Origin: Metabacillus sp. FJAT-52054 | GTDB lineage: Bacteria > Bacillota > Bacilli > Bacillales > Bacillaceae | Assembly: GCF_037201815.1 (NCBI RefSeq) | Contig: NZ_CP147407.1 | Span: 3,418,723 to 3,482,722 of the forward strand | Length of the DNA: 64,000 nucleotides | Reading direction: 5' to 3' | Shown here: positions 25,028-33,011 of the stretch, piece by piece | Layout of the letters: the number at the start of each line of letters is the position of its first letter | Numbering within the stretch: position 1 is the stretch's first letter | The notes under the pieces: generated by a model | Told to the model about the DNA's origin: nothing | The model's input: only the letters and a program-made list of their open reading frames with translations | Databases searched by the model: none | Program-made: the position numbers and the translations under genes

Positions 25028-26221
25028 TCACCAGACGTATAAGCCTACAATCATCGCACTCAACAGGGAAACTGCCAACCCGCTGACAAGCAGCTTCCAG
25101 ACATTTTTCCCGATCATCGAGGATTTTTCCTCTCCTAAAACGGAGCTGAATGTGCCGTAAATCATTCCTACAGTACTGAAGTTTGCAAAGGAGGTCAGGA
25201 ACGTCGTCGCAACGGCAACCGTATGCGGGCTTAGCGTATTCAGATTGTTTTTCAAATCAAGCATAGCCACAAATTCATTTGTCGCCATCTTAATTCCCAT
25301 AAGCTGAGCCACATACATCGTATCCTTTGCTGACAAACCAAGAAGGAACGCAAAAGGACTGAAAATGATGGAGAAGATTTTTTGAATGGTCAGACCGTCT
25401 ACGAAAAAGCCAAGAATACCATTCAAGACAGCCGTTAGGGCTACATATCCGATAACCATCGCGAGGATTACAATCACCATGTTCATTCCAACCATCATAC
25501 TGTTGGAAATGGTCGAAAAGAAATCCTTCTTTTCGCTTTTTGGGGGAACGTACACAATGTCTTCCTCTTTAGGGACAACTGCAGGATTCAAAATACTTGC
25601 AAGAAGGAGTGCATTCAGGCAGTTCAACGGAATCGCACTGAACACATACTCAGCCGGAACCATCGTTAAATAGGCTCCGATGATCGATCCGCTTATGCTG
25701 CTCATACTCATGATTCCAAAAGTTAGAAGCCGGTTTTCTTTTAGAACGACCAGCTGCTGACGGATAACCGCAAGTGCTTCTGTGTTTCCAAGAAACATCA
25801 TTTGAATGGAAAAAAAACTTTCAAGCTTCGGCAACCCGGAAATTTTCGAGATTACCCACCCTACTTTATCAATAATCCAAGTCAAGATACCAAAATAAGA
25901 TAATATATCAAAAAAGGTGACAATTACAATGATAGGAAGAAGTGCACTAAAAAAGAAATCTACCGTGTCATTGGCCATGACGGAAGGAAAGACGAACGAA
26001 ATCCCTTCATTTGCGCATGCAATCAGCCAAGTGAAAAATGAAGCAAACGTGCTGATTGCCTTACCGCCTATTTCTGTACCAAGCATGAACCAGGTGATAA
26101 GCAGTTCAGCCGCGAGCAAAATTCCAATCGACTTCCATTTTACCTCTCTCTTTTGAGGAGAACAGGCAAAGACAAGAGCGATCACAACGAAAATGCCCAG
26201 CAGGTTAATTAAAAAATACAT
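25028..26221 (-). CDS. nupG: Concentrative nucleoside transporter (NupG-like)
   Basis: A 397-residue membrane protein of the CNT family with about ten hydrophobic spans. Motifs MMFLGNTEALAVIRQQL (about residue 139) and MATNEFVAM (about 318) are typical of the family. It imports purine nucleosides with protons or sodium. The assignment to the NupG (purine) branch rests partly on the guanine-type riboswitch in its leader, as in B. subtilis nupG. It is a single-gene unit with a terminator on each side. Confidence 0.88.
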   Translation of the reverse strand: MYFLINLLGIFVVIALVFACSPQKREVKWKSIGILLAAELLITWFMLGTEIGGKAISTFASFFTWLIACANEGISFVFPSVMANDTVDFFFSALLPIIVIVTFFDILSYFGILTWIIDKVGWVISKISGLPKLESFFSIQMMFLGNTEALAVIRQQLVVLKENRLLTFGIMSMSSISGSIIGAYLTMVPAEYVFSAIPLNCLNALLLASILNPAVVPKEEDIVYVPPKSEKKDFFSTISNSMMVGMNMVIVILAMVIGYVALTAVLNGILGFFVDGLTIQKIFSIIFSPFAFLLGLSAKDTMYVAQLMGIKMATNEFVAMLDLKNNLNTLSPHTVAVATTFLTSFANFSTVGMIYGTFSSVLGEEKSSMIGKNVWKLLVSGLAVSLLSAMIVGLYVW

Positions 26222-26251
26222 GATCTCAACTCCCAGATGTATTGACCCAAT

Positions 26252-26305
26252 AAAAAAACCCTAATTTTCACCCTCAGCCAAATGGACCGAAAGCATGAAA
26301 ATTAG
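26252..26305 (-). terminator. Riboswitch-controlled terminator
   Basis: On the minus strand CTAATTTTCA...TGAAAATTAG forms a 10-bp stem with a long loop, followed by GGGTTTTTTTA. It lies between the purine aptamer and the transporter start. Confidence 0.88.
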
Positions 26306-26370
26306 AGCCTGCAGACAGGGATTGCCCATTGTAAACGGCATGCCCCTGTTTCTCTTATATGATCATACTT

Positions 26371-26442
26371 CCTTGTAGTCCGGCATTTTGCGGCTGCCAG
26401 GTAGAAACTATCAGACCGAATCTTAACTGATATTATACAAGG
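26371..26442 (-). ncRNA. Purine riboswitch, guanine type
   Basis: A 72-nt aptamer. P1 pairs CCTTGTA with TACAAGG. The conserved core AGTTTCTACC follows P2, and CCGCAAAATGCCGG makes P3. The specificity base in the GGACTACAAGG junction is C (GAC, not GAT), which predicts guanine or hypoxanthine binding. A downstream terminator (26252-26305) makes this an OFF switch for purine nucleoside uptake. Confidence 0.95.
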
Positions 26443-26540
26443 ATATAAAATTAGGTTAATTGAGTATAGCTTATTCTAAAACAGGTATAGGTATTTAGCA
26501 ACCTGTCTCCGAGAAGTTGAAATTTTTCGATAGTTTCCTA

Positions 26541-27212
26541 TTACTGATTTAAGTAATCTAAAAAGCAGCTAACTAATCTTTTTGATTGCTGAAAATAATG
26601 TCTGCCTTCTGCAATTTCTTCCAAGCTTTGAACATACTGTCCCTTTGAAGGAGTTTCACTCTCGGCAACTTTAGAAACAATTTCTTCTGTAAACTCCAGA
26701 TGAAACTGGAGACCGATGACCCGGTCATCGTAAAGAAACGCCTGGTTGGAACAAGCTTCGCTCTCTGCCAGCCAAATGCAGTCTTCCGGGAGATCAAATG
26801 TATCCCCATGCCATTGCATCGCTTTGAAACTGGCCGGCAGACCAGGAATTCGAGTCTCTCTCATTTTCACCTCATGCCAGCCTACCTCTTCAAACGCGTT
26901 TTTGCTTACTCTCGCGCCCAAAGCAGTCGCAGTTAACTGAGATCCCATACAAATTCCCAGCACCTTTTTGCCTGAATGTATGGCTCTGGAGATAAACTCT
27001 TTCTCTTGCTTCAGCCAAGGATATTCATCAGTTTGATCAATATTCATCGGACCGCCTAGAACAATAAGGAGATCAAACTCACTCAGTTCAGGGAAATGGA
27101 TATCATCCTTATATAAAGCTGTCTTCGTCAGATGGAACCCTCTTTCATCTGCCCAATCCTGTATATATCCCAAACCCTCATAGGGAACATGCTGTAAATA
27201 ATGAACGATCAA
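26541..27212 (-). CDS. Class I glutamine amidotransferase-like protein
   Basis: A 223-residue protein with the GATase1 fold: Cys88 in GICMGSQ, His171 and Glu173 in QFHLEF. It resembles stand-alone GMP-synthase-like amidotransferases of unknown substrate. The start is a TTG, 6 bases after AAAAAGGAGAGG. The frame is open for a further 82 codons upstream, but that part is Lys/Arg-rich, does not resemble the family and crosses the usual N-terminus (LIVHYLQH), so I leave it out. It is divergent from the SDR gene at 27528. Confidence 0.82.
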   Translation of the reverse strand: MIVHYLQHVPYEGLGYIQDWADERGFHLTKTALYKDDIHFPELSEFDLLIVLGGPMNIDQTDEYPWLKQEKEFISRAIHSGKKVLGICMGSQLTATALGARVSKNAFEEVGWHEVKMRETRIPGLPASFKAMQWHGDTFDLPEDCIWLAESEACSNQAFLYDDRVIGLQFHLEFTEEIVSKVAESETPSKGQYVQSLEEIAEGRHYFQQSKRLVSCFLDYLNQ

Positions 27213-27527
27213 CTTGAACCTCTCCTTTTTCAGCAAAATTGCACGGTATAGATCCTTCCGTGCTTTTATCTCCGTGTACTCGCATCGTTCGTATCCTCTC
27301 GGACCAACCCGGCTAAAAGTGCGCGGAACCCAGGAAACTTTGATTTGAATGTACATGGATTTAGGGTTTTTCGTCAATGCTATTTTGGTATACGTCCTAT
27401 ACTGATCGGGATTTTTAGCCTTCGGAATTCTAATATTCTTTTGCTTCTCCTCCGACACATCCGTATGTTTACTCCTTCACATACAGGGAATCTAGCAGAC
27501 AGAGAATATTTTAGGAGGGTTTTGAAA
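27213..27527. other. Gene-free divergent intergenic region
   Basis: A 315-bp gap between two divergent starts. The minus strand has no in-frame stop for 82 codons before the amidotransferase start, and an ATG lies at 27458. The predicted peptide is basic and unlike the family, so I see no convincing gene here. A near-palindrome, TATAGGACGTATACC, lies around 27390-27404 (minus strand) and might be a regulator site. Confidence 0.4.
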
Positions 27528-28352
27528 ATGGAAAGATTAGAAAACAAGACAGCAGTCATTACCGGTGCTGCAACAGGAATCGGACAGGCGACCGCTCTAG
27601 TTTTTGCCAGAGAAGGCGCTAAAGTGATCTGTGCAGATATCAATGAAGCTGAAATGAAGAAAACCGTGGAAAAAATCAAAGAAAATGGCGGACAGGCTGA
27701 AGCGGCTTATCTAGATGTTTCCAGCGAGGATAGCGTTGTTGATTTTGCCGAAAAAATAAAGGAATCCTACGGAACGATCGATATTTTATTCAATAACGCA
27801 GGCGTTGATCAGCAAGGCGGCAAAGTTCACGAATACCCGGTTGAGCTTTTCGATAAAATTATAGCCGTCGATTTGCGCGGAACGTTCCTTGCGAGCAAAT
27901 ACTTAATCCCGCTCATGCTTGATAACGGAGGATCGATTATCAATACCTCCTCAATGTCAGGCAGAGCAGCTGACCTTGACCGCTCTGGATACAATGCTGC
28001 AAAAGGCGGAATCACAAACTTTACACGGGCAATGGCGATTGATTATGCCCGCGATGGAATCCGGGTCAACTCCCTCTCTCCTGGAACAATTGAAACGCCG
28101 CTAATTGACACACTTGTAGGCGGCAAAGACGAAGATATGGGCGAGAAATTCAGAGAAGCCAACAAATGGATTACCCCAATGGGCAGACTCGGGCGTCCGG
28201 AAGAAATGGCAACCGTCGCTCTATTCCTTGCATCCGACGACAGCTCCTATGTAACAGGCGAAGACATTACCGCGGACGGCGGAATTATGGCTTATACATG
28301 GCCGGGAAAAATGCTGATAGAGGACGAGAAATGGAAAAAAGGTACGGAATGA
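27528..28352 (+). CDS. SDR family oxidoreductase
   Basis: A 274-residue short-chain dehydrogenase with TGAATGIG (about residues 12-19), the NAD-type acidic residue in ICADIN (Asp37), NNAG near 88, a catalytic Ser in NTSSMSG and YNAAK near 157. The end AYTWPGKML is typical of a group of Bacillus SDRs of unknown substrate. The start was chosen for GGAGGG at the right distance; an open frame upstream of it has no ribosome site. It ends in a hairpin that overlaps the end of the convergent NERD gene. Confidence 0.87.
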   Translation: MERLENKTAVITGAATGIGQATALVFAREGAKVICADINEAEMKKTVEKIKENGGQAEAAYLDVSSEDSVVDFAEKIKESYGTIDILFNNAGVDQQGGKVHEYPVELFDKIIAVDLRGTFLASKYLIPLMLDNGGSIINTSSMSGRAADLDRSGYNAAKGGITNFTRAMAIDYARDGIRVNSLSPGTIETPLIDTLVGGKDEDMGEKFREANKWITPMGRLGRPEEMATVALFLASDDSSYVTGEDITADGGIMAYTWPGKMLIEDEKWKKGTE

Positions 28353-28359
28353 TTGGATG

Positions 28360-28385
28360 GCACCTCTTTATGGGGTGCTTTTTTC
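28360..28385 (+). terminator. Terminator of SDR gene
   Basis: Short stem GCACC / GGTGC (28360-28364, 28374-28378) followed by TTTTTTC. The stop codon of the convergent NERD gene lies inside the hairpin. Confidence 0.72.
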
Positions 28386-29348
28386 ATTGAGATAGAGTTC
28401 GTAAACTCTGCCTTTGTTTTGGCCGGTGGATTTTAGGTTGAGAGAATGGAGGAGCTTTGTTGCGGAAGAGGGGCTAACAAGCTGCAAATAATCACGGATT
28501 TCTTTATTCGTAATCGTAGAACTAATTAGCAGTTTGTAATCATTTAGCGCTTCAAGGTGAGCGTTTCTATACTTATTCTGGCATTTTAAGCAATACCAGC
28601 CGCCTTTATATCTCTCCATTTTAAGTATGCAAACCGGACAGAATACTCCTTTTAACAGGTCCTCATGTGTTAATCCAAATCTATCAAGTATCGGGAAGTC
28701 TGCCTCACTGTGTTCTTTCATTGAAATTCTTTTTAGCTTTCTCAATTCTTTTTCAGTAAGAATATCGGTATTAAGATCAGACTCTATTTTTTTAATTTTC
28801 AGAGGAAGTTTTTCACAATGAATGATTTTCTCTGCTAATTTAGCCTGGTAGGCATGCGGCGATTGGATAATGGTTTGCGGATTACTGATCACTACTAGAG
28901 AGAAAATAGGAACATGGGGGAAACCGTTATTTAAAAACCATTGCTTGAGAAGAAATTGCAGGCGTTCTGTCTGAAGAATAGGATCAGCAAAAGCTGTTTC
29001 CTGTCCATCTTTGGTCCGAATTAGCTGATTAAAATTCGGTTCAAAAAATATGGTTCCCGCTATATTTTTTATTTCTAAAATAATGGCATATTTAGAGGTT
29101 ATAAGCAGAGTATCCATTTGGAAATAAGAGGTTTCGCTAGGAAGACGTAAATCCTGGAAAATAAATTGTTTATCTTGAGAATAAAGAGAAAGCTGATAGT
29201 CAGCAGCAAGTTCACCTCTATAGCCTGCCATTCTTTTTTTGAGTTCTTCAGTAATTTGGGGTACCTTTGGATGATTGTCCGGCAATCTTCGCTGCAGAGC
29301 TTGTAATTTGAGGATGATGAGCGGGGATTTTCTCTTCTTAATGATCAT
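28368..29348 (-). CDS. NERD-domain protein 2 (nuclease-related, zinc ribbon)
   Basis: A 326-residue paralogue of the protein at 6792-7757, with the same order of parts: basic helical N-terminus, NERD domain with Glu46, Asp79, Glu92 and Lys94 at identical positions, and a C-terminal zinc ribbon (CPVC...CLKC). The two proteins also share the opening (LQALQRRLP against EALLRRLP) and the KGRVY-type end. The ATG start has AAAGGAGTG upstream. No partner gene is adjacent here, unlike the first copy. A seven-motif ATCG array starts about 85 bases upstream of its start, in the same orientation as at the first copy. Confidence 0.85.
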   Translation of the reverse strand: MIIKKRKSPLIILKLQALQRRLPDNHPKVPQITEELKKRMAGYRGELAADYQLSLYSQDKQFIFQDLRLPSETSYFQMDTLLITSKYAIILEIKNIAGTIFFEPNFNQLIRTKDGQETAFADPILQTERLQFLLKQWFLNNGFPHVPIFSLVVISNPQTIIQSPHAYQAKLAEKIIHCEKLPLKIKKIESDLNTDILTEKELRKLKRISMKEHSEADFPILDRFGLTHEDLLKGVFCPVCILKMERYKGGWYCLKCQNKYRNAHLEALNDYKLLISSTITNKEIRDYLQLVSPSSATKLLHSLNLKSTGQNKGRVYELYLNEKSTP

Positions 29349-29432
29349 GTAAACACTCCTTTTTTTAGAATACTACTATATTCTCGAAAAATTTTGCTGT
29401 ACCTTCATCCGGTTCGGAGTTAGCTTGGAGGA

Positions 29433-29557
29433 TATCGACCGAAATACGGAGATATCGACCAAAATAAAATTTTATCGGCTATTATTTCAATTTATCGACC
29501 GAAATCTCATTATATCGGCTATTTTTCCGATATATCGACTTTCCGACAAATTTCGAC
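29433..29557. repeat. Array B: phased TATCGRC motifs, 20-bp period
   Basis: TATCGACC or TATCGGCT at 29433, 29453, 29473, 29493, 29513 and 29533, exactly 20 bp apart, then TTTCGACC at 29551 (18 bp). A weaker TTCGG lies 21 bp before the first. It sits between NERD gene 2 and yeeI in a 346-bp gap with no other gene. The closing 18-bp step with TTTCGAC is the same as in array C. Confidence 0.92.
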
Positions 29558-29694
29558 CACCTCACCCCCTCCCAATTCCCATCCTCCCCCTATCCCTCAA
29601 GAAAAACTCGTAACCACCCACCCAAATACGTTATAATAAAAGGTAATGAATCCAAATCATATTTTAGATTTAATACCGAAAGAGAGTGAGCAGT

Positions 29695-30414
29695 ATGGGT
29701 CGTAAGTGGAATAATATTAAGGAAAAAAAGGCAGCTAAGGATAAAAACACGAGCCGGATTTACGCGAAGTTTGGACGCGAAATCTATGTAGTGGCTAAAC
29801 AGGGCGAGCCGGATCCTGAATTGAACCAAGCCTTGAAATTCGTTCTTGAACGGGCAAAAACATACAATGTGCCGAAGCATATTATTGACCGTGCGATTGA
29901 GAAAGCAAAAGGCGGTTCTGAGGAAAACTACGATACTCTTCGTTATGAAGGGTTTGGACCGAACGGGTCAATGGTTATCGTAGATGCACTGACAAACAAC
30001 GTAAACCGAACGGCTTCCGAGGTTCGCGCAGCATTCGGGAAAAATGGCGGGAACATGGGGGTAAGCGGTTCTGTTGCTTACATGTTTGACGCAACAGCCG
30101 TAATCGGAGTTGAAGGGAAGTCTTCCGATGACGTACTTGAACTTCTTATGGAAGCAGATGTTGATGCACGCGATATCCAGGAAGAAGAGGAGTCGGTCAT
30201 CGTTTATGCAGAGCCGGATCAGTTTCATGCGATGCAGGAAGCATTCAAAGGCGCCGGCATTACAGAATTTACTGTAGCCGAGCTGTCCATGCTTGCACAA
30301 AATGACGTAGAGCTTCCTGAAGATGCACAGGCTCAATTTGAAAAATTGGTTGATGCACTTGAAGATTTAGAAGACGTTCAGCAGGTTTATCATAACGTAG
30401 ACCTTGGTGAATAA
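29695..30414 (+). CDS. yeeI: YebC/PmpR family protein (YeeI-like)
   Basis: A 239-residue protein of the YebC/PmpR/TACO1 family. The beginning, [20 protein letters not shown], distinguishes it from YrbC-type members (which begin MAGHSKWKNI) and matches B. subtilis YeeI. The GTG three codons upstream is in frame, but the ATG is the conserved start. Family members act as transcriptional regulators or help ribosomes at difficult sequences. It is monocistronic and ends at a strong hairpin. Confidence 0.9.
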   Translation: MGRKWNNIKEKKAAKDKNTSRIYAKFGREIYVVAKQGEPDPELNQALKFVLERAKTYNVPKHIIDRAIEKAKGGSEENYDTLRYEGFGPNGSMVIVDALTNNVNRTASEVRAAFGKNGGNMGVSGSVAYMFDATAVIGVEGKSSDDVLELLMEADVDARDIQEEEESVIVYAEPDQFHAMQEAFKGAGITEFTVAELSMLAQNDVELPEDAQAQFEKLVDALEDLEDVQQVYHNVDLGE

Positions 30415-30420
30415 CAGAAA

Positions 30421-30452
30421 AAGCAGATCCTTTCACAGGACCTGCTTTTTTT
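30421..30452. terminator. Bidirectional terminator
   Basis: Stem AAGCAG(A/G)TCCT paired with AGGACCTGCTT, followed by TTTTTT on the plus strand; serves yeeI and the convergent MFS gene. Confidence 0.88.
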
Positions 30453-31614
30453 TCATACTCAGCATGACAACGAGAACAATTAGTGCTGCGCTCCCCACTC
30501 CATAAGCAAAAACGAGCGACACGGTTTTCATGGCAAAGCCTGAAAAGAGGGTTCCCAATGTGATTCCCAAATACATGATTGTGGAACTAAGTCCATTTAC
30601 TTTCCCCAAGTATTCCTGTCTTGTTTCTTTGAGCATTAGTGCTGCAATATAACCGCTTAAAATGCCCAGCAGCGCATTATCAATAAACTGCAAAACGAGT
30701 GTAAAAGCGAAGTTCGTTGAGTACCCTTCAAAAAACAGGGTTACCGCAAGCACGGAGATAAGTGCTGTGAGCACTTTTGTATTGGATAAATACTGCTTAA
30801 ACAAAATAAATAATACTCCCCCCGCTATGACCCCGACACCGGCAACACCAGAAAAAAGCTGGTAGTAGCGCTCGCCCAAACCGAGTCTTTCAGTCACAAT
30901 AAAGATATCAAGATTTATCGCAATTCCCATGGCAAAGGATAAAAGGATATAAATTTTCATGAGCTGCTTGATTCTCTCTTTTCGCTTAATATAGCGGAAA
31001 GTGGCCTTCAGCTCATCCTTGAAACGCAATTCTGCGATCTTTTGAAACGCCGTTCTTGGAAGGGTGAGGATAAGCATAAATGATAGGAAAAACAACGCAG
31101 CGAGGACCCACAAAGTGGTATGAATACCAAATTCAAAATAAAAATAACTCCCTAAAAACGGGCCCAACACATAAAAAAGTGATCCCATCAGCTGAGAAAT
31201 ACCTATGGCACTCTCAACGTCCTCTTTTGCCACATACTCTTTAAAATATTTTTGTGAAGCAGGATAAGAAAATTGAGTAATAATCGCTGAAACTAATACA
31301 GCTGCAAATATGCTCCACACCACGCCATTTGATAGGAGCATACCTAATATAACAAAGGAAATTACACTTAAAAAATCACCAAACAGCATAATTTTTTTCG
31401 GATTGGTTCGATCAGCAATCAATCCTCCGATAAACGTAAAGATAATCAGGGGTACGTATTCCAGAAAATTCAGGGTGGAGATTGCGAGCGGATCTCCACT
31501 CGTTACATCCATAATGTAAAACATGATTGCCATATTTCTGACCCAGATTCCGAACTGCTGAATAAAATCAGTGGCAAGTATCGTCATAAACACTTTATTT
31601 TTAATTAATCGCAT
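30433..31614 (-). CDS. MFS transporter
   Basis: A 393-residue protein with twelve predicted helices of the major facilitator superfamily (MFS_3-like drug efflux or macrolide branch). GGLIADRTNPKKIM (about residues 63-76) is the conserved loop 2-3 motif. The substrate is unknown. It lies 55 bases downstream of a MerR-type gene on the same strand, which is the usual arrangement for a ligand-activated efflux pump. Confidence 0.88.
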   Translation of the reverse strand: MRLIKNKVFMTILATDFIQQFGIWVRNMAIMFYIMDVTSGDPLAISTLNFLEYVPLIIFTFIGGLIADRTNPKKIMLFGDFLSVISFVILGMLLSNGVVWSIFAAVLVSAIITQFSYPASQKYFKEYVAKEDVESAIGISQLMGSLFYVLGPFLGSYFYFEFGIHTTLWVLAALFFLSFMLILTLPRTAFQKIAELRFKDELKATFRYIKRKERIKQLMKIYILLSFAMGIAINLDIFIVTERLGLGERYYQLFSGVAGVGVIAGGVLFILFKQYLSNTKVLTALISVLAVTLFFEGYSTNFAFTLVLQFIDNALLGILSGYIAALMLKETRQEYLGKVNGLSSTIMYLGITLGTLFSGFAMKTVSLVFAYGVGSAALIVLVVMLSMKKKQVL

Positions 31615-31669
31615 AGAGGCTCCTCCTTTATCTCCTAAGGTGATGATAAAGGGTGGAGCTGCTCCAGGG

Positions 31670-32476
31670 TCAATCCATAACGTTTAAGATTATTTCAGAA
31701 AAATATTCGTCCTGTTCCTTTTTCTGAAGATAGAATTCCTCTTTTATATAAATACTTGTTTCCTTTAGCGAAAAATAGGCACAAATCTTTTTAATATACT
31801 GCTCCAAATCAGGAATGTTCCCATAAAAATGAGTTTTTACAAACATGCCGGTTATCGTTATTTTTTCAGCCTCCAGCTGATGCTTTTTAATCCATGAATC
31901 AATTTCTGATTCCTTTTTATGTATTGCATCAATCAAAATCAGCTGGTCATTCACACGCAATTCGCTTGGTTCACTTAAATCATATGCATAATAATAGTGG
32001 GTTTCCTCTTCAAATAATTTTACATAGTAAGAGTGATTTTTATCCTTTAGCCAATCAAAATTCAGCGCGTAAAAGCGATACTCATAATTAAACACGGGAA
32101 GACTGGAGAAATCATGAGAATTGTGGTGAGCAGATGCCTCGATGATTCCTTTCTTCGTTTCGGCTAACTTTTTCTCCAGCTTCTGAAGCTGTGAAATTCT
32201 GTCTGAAATAATATTTTCCTGTCTTTTCATCAAATCTATATATACCTCAATAGATTCCTGATCAATCGCTCTCTGTATATCCTGAATTGAAATCTCTAAT
32301 GATCTCGCATTTAAAATAATTTCCAGTTGATCCAAATGCCGAACGTAGTAGTATCTGTATCCATTCTGCGGATCTTTTTCTGGCTGAAGCAAGCCGATTT
32401 TATCATAATATCGAAGAGTATCAATGCTGATATCATAAAGTTTGCTTACTTGTCCAACCGATAATTTAAAAGACAT
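31670..32476 (-). CDS. MerR-family regulator
   Basis: A 268-residue regulator: MerR winged helix (about residues 1-70, with VGQVSKLYDISIDTLRYYDKIGL), a coiled-coil dimer helix (about 75-115) and a C-terminal domain like the GyrI/BmrR effector-binding fold. It probably senses a drug-like ligand and controls itself and the MFS gene that follows. The start is the ATG after GTGAGG; an in-frame GTG lies inside that site. Confidence 0.87.
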   Translation of the reverse strand: MSFKLSVGQVSKLYDISIDTLRYYDKIGLLQPEKDPQNGYRYYYVRHLDQLEIILNARSLEISIQDIQRAIDQESIEVYIDLMKRQENIISDRISQLQKLEKKLAETKKGIIEASAHHNSHDFSSLPVFNYEYRFYALNFDWLKDKNHSYYVKLFEEETHYYYAYDLSEPSELRVNDQLILIDAIHKKESEIDSWIKKHQLEAEKITITGMFVKTHFYGNIPDLEQYIKKICAYFSLKETSIYIKEEFYLQKKEQDEYFSEIILNVMD

Positions 32477-32565
32477 CTCTTTCCTCACTTTCAGGTGTTA
32501 TAAGATGAATATATCGGTTTTAACAAAAATATCATACCTTTCAAGTTTATATTGGCAGGATGACT

Positions 32566-32871
32566 TTATGGATGAGTCTTCTTTTTCTTATTTCCAGACC
32601 CATTCCGGTAGGCTAAAATAGAAGTTTTTAATGACGAATAGCTTCCTATCGCAGCACTGCCGTAAAAAAAACCCATGAACAATCCCGCCCATAGATTATG
32701 ACGATGACTGTAAAAGACCGACATCATCAACCCTAAAAAAGAAGCCAGTGCTGGGATGTAAGCCCTTGGGATTGGCAGAAAAATTTTTATGAGCTGCGTG
32801 ACAATGATGATCACCGGCACTGCCAGGACCGCGTCCCAAAAATTGGTGTGAATGACGGGAAATTCGGTCAT
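32566..32871 (-). CDS. Small membrane protein, holin-like topology
   Basis: A 101-residue protein with two or three hydrophobic spans (about residues 13-33, 38-52 and 60-75) and a strongly basic end (GNKKKKTHP). Size and topology resemble phage-type holins, but no lysis gene is nearby and I do not recognise a family. The ATG start follows a weak site (GGGA). Confidence 0.55.
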   Translation of the reverse strand: MTEFPVIHTNFWDAVLAVPVIIIVTQLIKIFLPIPRAYIPALASFLGLMMSVFYSHRHNLWAGLFMGFFYGSAAIGSYSSLKTSILAYRNGSGNKKKKTHP

Positions 32872-32976
32872 GGGAGGCTGACCACTGTTTCAGCTGCGTT
32901 TATTTTCAATTACGCCGCCTCCTGAATTCTTATTTTCTTTTTAATATGGAATAATCTAGGGCGAACTATGCAGAAA

Positions 32977-33001
32977 AAGGCCGCCAGTTCATGGCGGCCT
33001 T
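32977..33001 (-). terminator. Terminator of PBP gene
   Basis: Stem AAGGCCGCC / GGCGGCCTT followed on the minus strand by TTTCTG; 11 bases past the PBP stop. Confidence 0.88.
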
Positions 33002-33011
33002 ATGTCATTGC

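Noticed and set aside
27213..27458. 82-codon N-terminal extension of the amidotransferase
   Set aside because: A strong ribosome site lies just before the TTG at 27212, where homologues start; the extension is basic and unlike the family.
32566..32871. Phage holin as evidence of a prophage
   Set aside because: Only topology is similar; there is no endolysin, integrase or structural phage gene in the window.
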